Below, piece after piece: positions 44,191 to 51,733 of a stretch of DNA of 64,000 nucleotides. The first letter of the stretch is position 1, and the number at the start of each line of letters is the position of its first letter. The stretch comes from Streptomyces tailanensis (lineage in GTDB: Bacteria; Actinomycetota; Actinomycetes; Streptomycetales; Streptomycetaceae): positions 299,128 to 363,127 of the forward strand of contig NZ_VTHJ01000002.1 of NCBI RefSeq assembly GCF_008386495.1, read 5' to 3'. The position numbers and the translations under genes were made by a program. The notes below the pieces were generated by a model that worked only from the letters and a program-made list of their open reading frames with translations, was not told where the DNA came from and did no database searches.

Positions 44191-45714
44191 ATGACCCGTT
44201 TCGCAGCGCCCGGTACGGATGGCGCGGTCGTCTCCTACGAGGCGCGGTACGACCACTTCATCGGGGGTGAGTACGTGCCGCCGGCGCGGGGGCAGTACTT
44301 CGAGAACCCGAGTCCGGTGAACGGTTTGCCGTTCACCGAGGTGGCGCGGGGCACGAGCGAGGATGTGGAGCGGGCGTTGGACGCGGCGCACGCTGCCGCG
44401 CCCGGTTGGGGTCGTACCTCGGTGACCGAGCGTTCGGACATTCTGCGGAAGATCGCCGATCGGATGGAGGCGAACCTGGAGAAGCTGGCGGTCGCGGAGA
44501 GCTGGGAGAACGGCAAGCCGGTGCGTGAGACGCTGGCCGCCGACATTCCGCTGGCGATCGACCACTTCCGGTACTTCGCGGGCGTGGTCCGCGCGCAGGA
44601 GGGTTCGCTGGCGGAGCTCGACGACGACACGGTGGCGTACCACTTCCACGAGCCGCTCGGGGTGGTCGCCCAGATCATTCCGTGGAACTTCCCGATCCTC
44701 ATGGCGACCTGGAAGCTGGCGCCGGCGCTGGCGGCGGGCAACGCGGTCGTGCTCAAGCCGGCCGAGCAGACTCCGACGTCGATCCATGTCTGGCTGAGCC
44801 TGGTCGCGGACCTGCTGCCGCCGGGTGTGGTGAACATCGTCAACGGGTTCGGGGTGGAGGCGGGCAAGCCGCTGGCGTCGAGTTCGCGGGTGGCGAAGGT
44901 GGCGTTCACGGGTGAGACGACGACGGGGCGGCTGATCATGCAGTACGCCTCGGAGAACATCACGCCGGTGACGCTCGAACTCGGCGGCAAGTCCCCGAAC
45001 ATCTTCTTCGACGACGTGTGGTCGGCGAACGACGACTTCCGTGACAAGGCCCTCGAAGGCTTCACGATGTTCGCGCTCAACCAGGGCGAGGTGTGCACCT
45101 GTCCGTCGCGGGCGCTGGTGCAGCGCGGCAACTACGCCGAGTTCATGGAGGCGGCCGTCGCCCGGACCGAGCAGATCAAGACCGGGCACCCGCTGGATAC
45201 CGACACCATGATCGGCGCCCAGGCCTCCAACGACCAGTTGGAGAAGATCCTCTCCTACCTGGACATCGGCCGGCAGGAGGGCGCCAAGGTCCTCACCGGT
45301 GGTGAACGCATCGAACACGACGGCGAGTTGAAGGGCGGTTACTACGTCCAGCCGACGATCTTCGAGGGCGACAACCGGATGCGGATCTTCCAGGAGGAGA
45401 TCTTCGGACCGGTCGTGTCCGTCACGTCGTTCAACGACTTCGACGACGCGATCAAAATCGCCAACGACACGCTGTACGGTCTCGGGGCGGGCGTCTGGAC
45501 GCGGGACGCCAACACCGCCTACCGCGCGGGCCGTTCCATCCAGGCGGGCCGCGTCTGGACGAACTGCTACCACGCGTACCCCGCCCACGCGGCATTCGGC
45601 GGCTACAAGGGCTCGGGCATCGGCCGCGAGACCCACAAGATGATGCTGGACCACTATCAGCAGACCAAGAACCTTCTGGTGTCGTATTCGCCGAAGAAGC
45701 TGGGCTTCTTCTAG
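44191..45714 (+). CDS. NAD(P)-dependent aldehyde dehydrogenase (ExaC/AldB-like)
   Basis: A 507-residue aldehyde dehydrogenase that oxidises an aldehyde to its acid. Signatures are the Rossmann region [31 protein letters not shown], the catalytic Glu in LELGGKSPN, and the nucleophilic cysteine in [14 protein letters not shown]. The closing [17 protein letters not shown] tail is typical of the acetaldehyde/AldB subgroup. The ATG is preceded by GGGAGG. It follows the GAF regulator gene and a palindrome; a strong terminator follows the stop. A partial copy of its 3' end lies at 61.3 kb. Confidence 0.9.
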   Translation: MTRFAAPGTDGAVVSYEARYDHFIGGEYVPPARGQYFENPSPVNGLPFTEVARGTSEDVERALDAAHAAAPGWGRTSVTERSDILRKIADRMEANLEKLAVAESWENGKPVRETLAADIPLAIDHFRYFAGVVRAQEGSLAELDDDTVAYHFHEPLGVVAQIIPWNFPILMATWKLAPALAAGNAVVLKPAEQTPTSIHVWLSLVADLLPPGVVNIVNGFGVEAGKPLASSSRVAKVAFTGETTTGRLIMQYASENITPVTLELGGKSPNIFFDDVWSANDDFRDKALEGFTMFALNQGEVCTCPSRALVQRGNYAEFMEAAVARTEQIKTGHPLDTDTMIGAQASNDQLEKILSYLDIGRQEGAKVLTGGERIEHDGELKGGYYVQPTIFEGDNRMRIFQEEIFGPVVSVTSFNDFDDAIKIANDTLYGLGAGVWTRDANTAYRAGRSIQAGRVWTNCYHAYPAHAAFGGYKGSGIGRETHKMMLDHYQQTKNLLVSYSPKKLGFF

Positions 45715-45725
45715 AGGCACGAGAA

Positions 45726-45763
45726 AAGGCGCCTGACCTGGGCTTTTGACCGTCAGGCGCCTT
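45726..45763. terminator. Hairpin terminator of the aldehyde dehydrogenase gene
   Basis: AAGGCGCCTGAC and GTCAGGCGCCTT form a perfect 12-bp stem around a 14-base loop, starting 11 bp after the stop. The same stem core recurs at 61.4 kb. Confidence 0.85.
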
Positions 45764-45875
45764 CCTCTCGGCCCGCCCGGAGCAAGGACCGACTTACGTC
45801 ATAGCTCCCAGTTCCTCCCACCACTGTCCCGCTCCTGACCAGTACTTCCGGACCAGTCACGGACCAAACCCCGTC

Positions 45876-46020
45876 TCACCCTTCAGACTCCGTGCCCTGG
45901 CTGACGCGGTCCCACTCCTGCATGGACTGCTCGATGAGGCGGTTGGCCTGCTCTCGGACGCCGTCCAGGAACTTGGCGTAGTGGCGGAAGAGGACCTCAA
46001 TGCTCTGGCCCGCGCGAGGG
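45876..46020 (-). pseudogene. Phage-type tyrosine integrase remnant (C-terminus)
   Basis: The minus-strand frame reads AGQSIEVLFRHYAKFLDGVR then EQANRLIEQSMQEWDRVSQ and a stop at 45876. This is the end of actinobacterial tyrosine recombinases (GHSxxVLxxxYAKCLDGxxxxANRRIE), just after the active-site histidine and around the nucleophilic tyrosine. Nothing upstream of the fragment belongs to the integrase: at about 46020 the sequence changes to an ISL3 element end, so the gene was probably interrupted by that insertion and then deleted. Confidence 0.6.
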
Positions 46021-46033
46021 TGTGTCAACTTAA

Positions 46034-46350
46034 CGGCTCTGTCTCACATTCGGTGGTGACGGAGCGTGCCGCTATCCGAGGAGGATGCGGTGGCGAAGGA
46101 GGGTGAAGCCTGCTCGTCCGTGCATCTGGCGCGCGATCCGCTTGGTCTTGGTGTTGACGCCCTCGGTGGGGCCGTTGCTGTACGGAAGCGGGAGCGCGGC
46201 GATCACGGTGTCGAGGTCCCGCTCCAGGCCCCGGGTGAAGGCGTGCAGGTGAGGCAGATCGACTGCGCGGACCTGGACGATCCAGCGCGAGAGTGCGTCG
46301 GCATTTCCTGCGCAAGGCGTCAGGAGTTCGGCGAAGCCCCGCCCGTTGGA
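46034..46350 (-). mobile_element. ISL3-family transposase remnant
   Basis: Reading the minus strand to a TAG at 46072-46074 gives PHLHAFTRGLERDLDTVIAA, LPYSNGPTEGVNTKTKRIAR and GRAGFTLLRHRILLG. This is the hallmark C-terminus of ISL3 transposases with the catalytic Glu in GPTEGVN. The sequence GGCTCTGTCTCAC just beyond the stop may be the terminal repeat. The N-terminal zinc-binding part and the other end are absent, so the element cannot move. The remaining gap to 46449 contains nothing recognisable. Confidence 0.75.
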
Positions 46351-46449
46351 TGCCCCCGGCGGCTGCGGTCAGGCGCAGCCTGTCGTACGGAAAGAACGCA
46401 GTGCCACAGGTGCTCGAAGAGCAACGCCTGCGGAAGCCGACCACGACGA

Positions 46450-48030
46450 TCACAGGGATTCGACCGCCGGGGAAGGCGGCGCGGGGTACAGCGTGTTGAG
46501 CAGCCGTGGCGAGGCCTGGAGTGCCGTTCGCTGCATCAGATCGACGACGCCGCGGGTGCCCGCCATCTCCGATCCTGCGCCGGCGCGACCGGGTCCGCCG
46601 TGTCTCAGGGCGGGCAGTGGTGATCCGTGCCCGGTTGTCTGCGCCATGTTCGTCGAGTCCAGCAGGTGGAGCCGTCCGTGCCAGGGGGCCACGTCCTGGA
46701 GGAAGGCGGTGGTCCAGGAGAGGTCGTCGCCGACGACGGAGGCGGCGAGGCTACCCCGACCGCGCACCACCAGGTTCGTCGCGTGGGCCGTGTCGCGGTA
46801 CGCCAGCACGGTCGCGGCCGGGCCGAACGGTTCCACCGCGTGAGGGGCGGAAGCGTCCGGGTCCGCGGAGATAAGGAGGGTGTCCAGGAACGCCCCCCGC
46901 TCGGGGTCGGCGTCCACCACACGCACCTGTTCGGGGTCGCCGTGCACGAAGCGTCCGGACTTGGCGATCTGCCGCGCCGCCTGTCGTACGTCGTCGCGCT
47001 GGGCGAGGCTGACGACGGCCCCCATCCGCACGCCCTCCGCTGCGGGGTTGCCGATGGTCACCCCGGCGAGTTCGGAGGCGATCGCGTCGAGCGCTGCGGC
47101 CTCGTGCTCGCGGGGGACGAGGACGCGACGGATCGCGGTGCACTTCTGGCCCGCCTTGACCGTCATCTCGGTCACCACCTCGCGCACGAACGCCTCGAAC
47201 AGGGGTGATCCCGGGGTGACGTCGGGGGCCAGCACGATGGCGTTGACGGAGTCGGCCTCGGCGTTGAAGCGGACGGAGCGGGCCACCAGGTTGGGGTGTG
47301 TGCGCAGCGTTGCAGCCGTGGCGGCGGAGCCGGTGAAGGAGAGGACGTCCTGCTCGCCGAGCAGGCCGAGTGCCGGGCGTACCGAGCCGACGACCATCTG
47401 CAGGGCTCCGGGCGGCAGGGCGCCGGCGTCGGTGACGATGCGGACCAGGTGCTCGGTGAGGTATGCGGTCGGGGTGGCCGGCTTCACCACACTGGGCATG
47501 CCCGCCAGCACCGCCTGGGCGAGCTTCTCCAGCGGCGCCCACACCGGGAAGTTGAAGGCGTTCACCTGGAGCATCAAACCCGGGGAGGGGGTGACGAGGT
47601 GGACGCCCAGGAAGTCTTCGCCGCGGGCGAGGCGTTCGGCGGGGCCTTCCACCAGGTGGGGTGCGTCCGGCAGTTCGGTGCGGGCGCGGGCGGCGTAGTC
47701 GCGCAGGACGCGGATGCCGCCGTCGACGTCGTAGCGGGCGTCGTTGAAGGTGGCGCCGGCGCGGGTCGAGAGGGCGTACAGCTCTTCGCGGCGGGCGCGG
47801 ACGGCCGTGGCGACAGCGTCCAGGAGGTCGGCCCGCCGATGGAAGCTCAGCGCGCGCAGTGTGGGGCCGCCTGCGCGGCGCGCGTGGTCGAACGCGCCCG
47901 CGAGGTCGAGGCCTTGGGAGGAGACGCGGCAGACCGTCTTGCCGGTGACGGCGTCGTGCACGTCAACTGCCGTTGATTCGGCGGCAGATGGCACCACCCA
48001 GGTGTCCTGCAGATAGCTCTCGAGAAGCAT
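46450..48030 (-). CDS. PaaZ-type aldehyde dehydrogenase without the hydratase domain
   Basis: A 526-residue aldehyde dehydrogenase closest in layout to the N-terminal domain of PaaZ and to BoxD-like semialdehyde dehydrogenases: LLESYLQDTWVVPS, LMLQVNAFNFPVWAPLEKLA, VKPATPTAYLTE, SFTGSAATA, and the catalytic cysteine in VKAGQKCTAIRRVLVP. PaaZ is normally about 680 residues with a C-terminal MaoC hydratase; here the protein ends with the dehydrogenase fold. Expected role: oxidation of a ring-cleavage semialdehyde, possibly a CoA thioester. It lies 47 bp downstream of the extradiol dioxygenase on the same strand, so they probably share a transcript. Start chosen at the ATG with AAAGAAGG upstream. 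Confidence 0.85.
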   Translation of the reverse strand: MLLESYLQDTWVVPSAAESTAVDVHDAVTGKTVCRVSSQGLDLAGAFDHARRAGGPTLRALSFHRRADLLDAVATAVRARREELYALSTRAGATFNDARYDVDGGIRVLRDYAARARTELPDAPHLVEGPAERLARGEDFLGVHLVTPSPGLMLQVNAFNFPVWAPLEKLAQAVLAGMPSVVKPATPTAYLTEHLVRIVTDAGALPPGALQMVVGSVRPALGLLGEQDVLSFTGSAATAATLRTHPNLVARSVRFNAEADSVNAIVLAPDVTPGSPLFEAFVREVVTEMTVKAGQKCTAIRRVLVPREHEAAALDAIASELAGVTIGNPAAEGVRMGAVVSLAQRDDVRQAARQIAKSGRFVHGDPEQVRVVDADPERGAFLDTLLISADPDASAPHAVEPFGPAATVLAYRDTAHATNLVVRGRGSLAASVVGDDLSWTTAFLQDVAPWHGRLHLLDSTNMAQTTGHGSPLPALRHGGPGRAGAGSEMAGTRGVVDLMQRTALQASPRLLNTLYPAPPSPAVESL

Positions 48031-48077
48031 GGGATACGGCCCGCCTTCTTTCAGGGGTCGAGGGACACGAAGTCGGA

Positions 48078-48938
48078 CTACGAGACCGGGTGGTGGCCCC
48101 AGATGTCGGCCGTGTACGTACGGCTGACCCACGTGCTCTCGTCGACCTGCACTCCGCCCGCGCCGACCTCGATGCCGAAGCCGGCCGGCGAGGTCATGTA
48201 GAACGAGAACATTCCGTCGTTGGCGTGCTTGCCGAGTGTCGCCATGAGCGGTACGTCGTGCTCACGCGTCCGGTCGAGGGCGCGGCCGACCTCCTCCGGG
48301 CTGGTCACCTCGCACAGGATGTGGTGCGTTCCCTCGTTCTTGTACGACCGGATGAAGGCGATGCTGTGGTGCCGCGGGTTGCAGCCCAGGAAGTAGAACG
48401 TGCCCCAGGGGTAGTCGGCGGTGTCACTGAGCCGGAAGCCCAGGACGTCGCAGTAGAAGTCCACCGCCTTCTGGACGTGCGGGGTCTTCATGACGACGTG
48501 CCCGAGCCCCTGCTCGCCGGTCACGAAGTCGACGCCCAGCGGTGAGACGAACTGGCTGGGGGCGAGGCGGCGGCCGCAGAACAGCTCGGTGCGTATGCCG
48601 AGCGGGCCGGTGAAGTGCACCATGCGGGCCACCTGGCGGTCCCGGCACTCCTCGTCCGTGCCGGCGGTGACGTCGACGCCGGCCTCCTTGAGCCGCACGG
48701 TCATCTCGTCGATCGCGGCCGAGTCGCGGACCTCCCAGCCGATGACCGTCACACCGCCGGTCTCCGCCTCGGTCAGCCACATGCGGAACGGGTGCTGGTC
48801 CATACGCAGGCGGTGGCGCGCGAAGTCACTGGGCTCCCCCGGCTCGACCGCGAGGCCTATCACTGTCCGGGCGTACTCCGCCCATGCATCCGGGTCGGGC
48901 GCACCGATGCCCACGTACCCAAGGCTCTGGATCGTCAT
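48078..48938 (-). CDS. Extradiol ring-cleavage dioxygenase (VOC superfamily, BphC-like)
   Basis: A 286-residue two-domain vicinal oxygen chelate enzyme. The Fe(II) ligands expected for BphC-type enzymes are in place: H147 (GLGHVVMKT), H205 or H206 (GTHHILCEV) and E257 (GFGIEVG); RHHSIAF supplies a second-sphere histidine. It should cleave a catechol next to the hydroxyls (meta-cleavage). The ATG at 48938 begins MTIQSLGYVGIGAPD, the usual start of the N-terminal domain. A promoter directly upstream has its predicted start at the ATG itself, so the mRNA is probably leaderless. Divergent from the CMD/FAH/marR operon. Confidence 0.85.
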   Translation of the reverse strand: MTIQSLGYVGIGAPDPDAWAEYARTVIGLAVEPGEPSDFARHRLRMDQHPFRMWLTEAETGGVTVIGWEVRDSAAIDEMTVRLKEAGVDVTAGTDEECRDRQVARMVHFTGPLGIRTELFCGRRLAPSQFVSPLGVDFVTGEQGLGHVVMKTPHVQKAVDFYCDVLGFRLSDTADYPWGTFYFLGCNPRHHSIAFIRSYKNEGTHHILCEVTSPEEVGRALDRTREHDVPLMATLGKHANDGMFSFYMTSPAGFGIEVGAGGVQVDESTWVSRTYTADIWGHHPVS

Positions 48939-48945
48939 GACGAAG

Positions 48946-48976
48946 ACGATATTTGTTAGACCCTTGACGGTCAAGG
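48946..48976 (-). promoter_or_regulatory. Dioxygenase promoter with palindromic -35 (candidate MarR operator)
   Basis: On the minus strand TTGACC (48969-48974), a 17-bp spacer and TATCGT (48946-48951) form a promoter whose start would fall on the dioxygenase ATG about seven bases later. The -35 lies inside the perfect palindrome CCTTGACGGTCAAGG (48962-48976). The core TTGACGGTCA is shared with the cupin-P450 promoter at 51108. Confidence 0.6.
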
Positions 48977-49019
48977 CACTGACTAATACGTTGACGCCAT
49001 CGAGCCGAGGAGGTCCCCG

Positions 49020-49613
49020 ATGTCGGGAGTAGTGCCCGAGAAGGCCCGCCTGCAGCCCGTCGACGAGGGCGAGCTGCACGAGAAGACACTGGCGTCGCTG
49101 GCGCCGTACCGCGATCAGGACGGGCGGGTCTACACGATCTGGGCGACCCTGGCCCACCACGAGGACGCGCTGCGCCGCTTCATCGTCTTCGGCAACCACG
49201 TGCTGGGGAAGAACACCCTGCCGCTGCAGTCCCGGGAGCTGATGATCCTGCGGATCGCCGCCCGGGCGCGGGCCGCGTACGAGTGGGACCAGCATGTCCG
49301 GATCGCCCGCCGCGCCGGGCTCACCGAGGACACGATCCTGGCCGCCGCGACCGGCGACTGGGACGGACTGGACGAGCTGGACCGGGTGCTGCTCACCGCC
49401 ACCGACTCACTCCTCGACCGCCAGGGCGTCGACGACGAGCTGTGGGAACGGCTGACGGCCCACCTCGGCACCGAGCAGGTCATCGACGTCCTCTACACCG
49501 TCGGCCAGTACCTGACCATCGCCACCGTCATCAACACCCTCGGGGTCCAGGTCGAGGGCGACCTCGCACTGCCCCTGCCCGAACCGACCGAGAAGAAGGA
49601 AGAAGCCGCATGA
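49020..49613 (+). CDS. Carboxymuconolactone decarboxylase family protein
   Basis: A 197-residue protein of the CMD/AhpD-like helical fold. The core region is FIVFGNHVLGKNTLPLQSRELMILRIAARARAAYEWDQHVRIARRAGLTEDTIL, with the family's E-L-x-I-L pattern but without a CxxC redox pair, so it belongs to the decarboxylase-like branch rather than the AhpD peroxidase branch. GAGGAGG precedes the ATG. First gene of an operon with the FAH-family hydrolase (ATGA overlap) and the MarR regulator. Its exact reaction within the pathway is unclear. Confidence 0.8.
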   Translation: MSGVVPEKARLQPVDEGELHEKTLASLAPYRDQDGRVYTIWATLAHHEDALRRFIVFGNHVLGKNTLPLQSRELMILRIAARARAAYEWDQHVRIARRAGLTEDTILAAATGDWDGLDELDRVLLTATDSLLDRQGVDDELWERLTAHLGTEQVIDVLYTVGQYLTIATVINTLGVQVEGDLALPLPEPTEKKEEAA

Positions 49614-50458
49614 AGCTCGCCAACCTCGCCGGCCGCCCGGTGGTCGTCCGCGACGACCTCGCCCTCGACATCGCGGACGCCAGCAAGGGAGCGATCGAGC
49701 CGCGCCTTGAGGTGCTCTCCGACCTCTCCCTCCACGACGAGCTGCGCGCCCTCGCCGAGCGGGCCGAGGAGCCGGACTGGAAGCCGTTCGAGCAGCCTGA
49801 CCTGGGCCGGGTCGCCAAGCCCTACAAGGCGATCGGCGTCGCCCTGAACTACCGCGCGCACGCCGAGGAGTCCGACCTGCCCGTCCCGGACGAGCCGTCG
49901 GTGTTCGCCAAGTTCGCCTCGTCCGTGGTGGGACCGTACGACTCCATCGTGGTGGAGGCGCAGTACGACAAGGTCGACTTCGAGGCCGAGCTCGTGGTGG
50001 TCATGGGACGGACCGGCAAGAACATCCCCGAGGCCGACGCCTGGTCCTACGTGGCGGGTGTCACCGCGGGTCAGGACATCAGCGACCGCAAGGAGCAGTG
50101 GCGCAAGCCGATCAACCAGTTCACGCTGCCGAAGTCGTACGACACCTTCAGCCCGATCGGCCCGTACCTGGTCACGGTCGACGAGTTCGAGGACCCGAAC
50201 GACATCGAGGTGGCGGGGTGGGTCGACGACCTGGAGGTACAGCGGGGCCGGACCTCGGACCTCATCTTCAGCGTGCCCGAGCTGATCGCCTGGCTGTCGA
50301 AGCGGGTGACGTTCGAGCCCGGGGACCTGATCTTCACCGGCACCCCCGCAGGCTGCGGGGTCCGCCGCACTCCTCGGCTCTACCTGACCGAGGGTAAGGT
50401 CCTGCGGACCGAGGTCACGGGCGTCGGCACTATGGTCAACCCGGTCATCGGCGGCTGA
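49610..50458 (+). CDS. Fumarylacetoacetate hydrolase family protein
   Basis: A 282-residue FAH-fold enzyme. The metal-binding region is seen in VDFEAELVVVMGRTGKNIP (E-x-E) with the preceding IGVALNYRAHAEES and PSVFAKFASSVVGPYD; then VTAGQDISDRKEQWRKPINQF and GDLIFTGTPAGCG. The family includes acylpyruvate hydrolases, HpcE-type isomerase/decarboxylases and 2-hydroxypenta-2,4-dienoate hydratases. Beside an extradiol dioxygenase it most likely processes the meta-cleavage product. Start overlaps the CMD stop (ATGA at 49610-49613). Confidence 0.85.
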   Translation: MKLANLAGRPVVVRDDLALDIADASKGAIEPRLEVLSDLSLHDELRALAERAEEPDWKPFEQPDLGRVAKPYKAIGVALNYRAHAEESDLPVPDEPSVFAKFASSVVGPYDSIVVEAQYDKVDFEAELVVVMGRTGKNIPEADAWSYVAGVTAGQDISDRKEQWRKPINQFTLPKSYDTFSPIGPYLVTVDEFEDPNDIEVAGWVDDLEVQRGRTSDLIFSVPELIAWLSKRVTFEPGDLIFTGTPAGCGVRRTPRLYLTEGKVLRTEVTGVGTMVNPVIGG

Positions 50459-50493
50459 CTGCGGTCCGGTCGGACCAGAGAGGGCGGGAGAAC

Positions 50494-51036
50494 GTGACGG
50501 ACACCGTTGGAGAAGCGGAAGCCACAAGTCTGCACCGGACCCGGGAGTTCTCGGAGCTGCTGCGCCACCACCATCGCGAGCTGGGCACCACCGATCCGCG
50601 GGATCTCGACGCGATCGAGATGGTCACCGACCTCACCCGCCTCGAAGCCCGGCTCACCAAGGACTTCGAGAAGCACGTCCACCGGCCGCTCGGTCTGACC
50701 TGGGCGGGATTCCGCATCCTGAACGCTCTGTGGGCCTACGACGGGCTCGCCCAGCAGGACATCGGCCGGGTCTCCGGGTCCACGCGCGCCAGCATCTCCA
50801 GCGCGCTGACGACCCTGGAGAACCGCGGCCTCGTCACTCGCCGGCGCGACGAGACCGACCGCCGCCAGCTGATCGTCGAGCTCACCGAGGAGGGTCGCGA
50901 GACGCTGCGGAAGGCGATCGAGGCCCAGACCCTGCGGGAGCGGGCATGGACCGCCGTCCTGCGCGACGACCAGCTCGGTGAGCTGGTTCACCTGCTGCGG
51001 ACCCTGGTCAATCAGGAGACCCCGGCCGCAGACTGA
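50494..51036 (+). CDS. MarR-family regulator of the catabolic cluster
   Basis: A 180-residue MarR protein with a longer N-terminal helical arm than usual. Core: LGLTWAGFRILNALWAYDGL, the recognition region QQDIGRVSGSTRASISSALTTLENRGLVTRR and wing DETDRRQLIVELTEEG. GTG start at 50494 with GAGGGCGGGAG upstream. It is third in the CMD-FAH operon and is located between the two catabolic operons, so it is the obvious candidate to bind the TTGACnGTCA sites at 48964 and 51108 and to respond to a phenolic or CoA-linked intermediate. Confidence 0.88.
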   Translation: MTDTVGEAEATSLHRTREFSELLRHHHRELGTTDPRDLDAIEMVTDLTRLEARLTKDFEKHVHRPLGLTWAGFRILNALWAYDGLAQQDIGRVSGSTRASISSALTTLENRGLVTRRRDETDRRQLIVELTEEGRETLRKAIEAQTLRERAWTAVLRDDQLGELVHLLRTLVNQETPAAD

Positions 51037-51107
51037 ACGACCGCGCCCGGCCCCTCGGCGACTGCCCGAAGCCCGTGGTGACGCCACCTTTCAAATTCGT
51101 AAGAACT

Positions 51108-51136
51108 TTGACTGTCACACCTCTGTCGAATATCTC
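51108..51136 (+). promoter_or_regulatory. Promoter of the cupin-P450 operon with MarR-like site
   Basis: TTGACT (51108-51113), a 17-bp spacer and TATCTC (51131-51136) form a promoter about 65 bp before the cupin ATG. TTGACTGTCA at its -35 matches nine of ten bases of the element at the dioxygenase promoter (TTGACGGTCA), pointing to one shared regulator. Confidence 0.55.
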
Positions 51137-51202
51137 CTAAGTGCTTTAACGTTCAGCCACCTTCACCTGACGCCCCCGTTCGGTTTCTCAAGGGAGAGAA
51201 TC

Positions 51203-51733
51203 ATGGTCCGTCGTGTCGTCACCGGTGTCAGCCCGAGCGGCAAGCCCGTGATCATCAGTGACGGCGAGCCGCCGCGCACCCGTCAGTACACCCACACCCC
51301 CGGCTTCGCCCGGTCCGTGGTGTGGAACACGGCGGCGCCCGCCGTTCCGTCGGCCGACCCGACGGAGTCCCTGAAGTCGTTCGTGCCCGCCCCCGGCGAG
51401 ACGATAGCCCTGACCGTCACCTTCCCGCCGGCCAGTGTCTACGCCGACCCGGCCTGGGACCCGGCGGCCGCCGCCGACGAGCAGTTGGAGGCCACCCCGG
51501 GTCTGGCGGAGCTGTTCGAGCCCGACAACCCGGGCATGCACACCACGCCCACCGTGGACTACGGCGTCGTCCTGAGCGGTGAGATCGTCCTCGACCTCGA
51601 CGGCGGTGAGGTCGCCACGCTGGGGCCCGGCGACCTGGTCGTGCAGAACGCCACCCGGCACGCCTGGCGCAACCCCGGCACCGAGCCCGCCACGGTCTTC
51701 TTCGTCCTGATGGGCGCCGGCGGCACCGCATGA
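51203..51733 (+). CDS. Cupin-domain protein
   Basis: A 176-residue single-cupin protein. The second half contains a double-stranded beta-helix with HTTPTVDYGVVLSGEIVLDLDGGEVATLGPGDLVVQNATRHAWRNPGTEPATVFFVLMG, which includes metal-ligand-like residues in motif 1 (HTTPTVDY...G-E) and H in motif 2 (NATRHAW). Such proteins act as small dioxygenases, isomerases or ligand-binding proteins in aromatic pathways. AGGGAGAG precedes the ATG. The stop overlaps the P450 start (ATGA). It is first in the seven- to eight-gene oxidation operon. Confidence 0.8.
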   Translation: MVRRVVTGVSPSGKPVIISDGEPPRTRQYTHTPGFARSVVWNTAAPAVPSADPTESLKSFVPAPGETIALTVTFPPASVYADPAWDPAAAADEQLEATPGLAELFEPDNPGMHTTPTVDYGVVLSGEIVLDLDGGEVATLGPGDLVVQNATRHAWRNPGTEPATVFFVLMGAGGTA

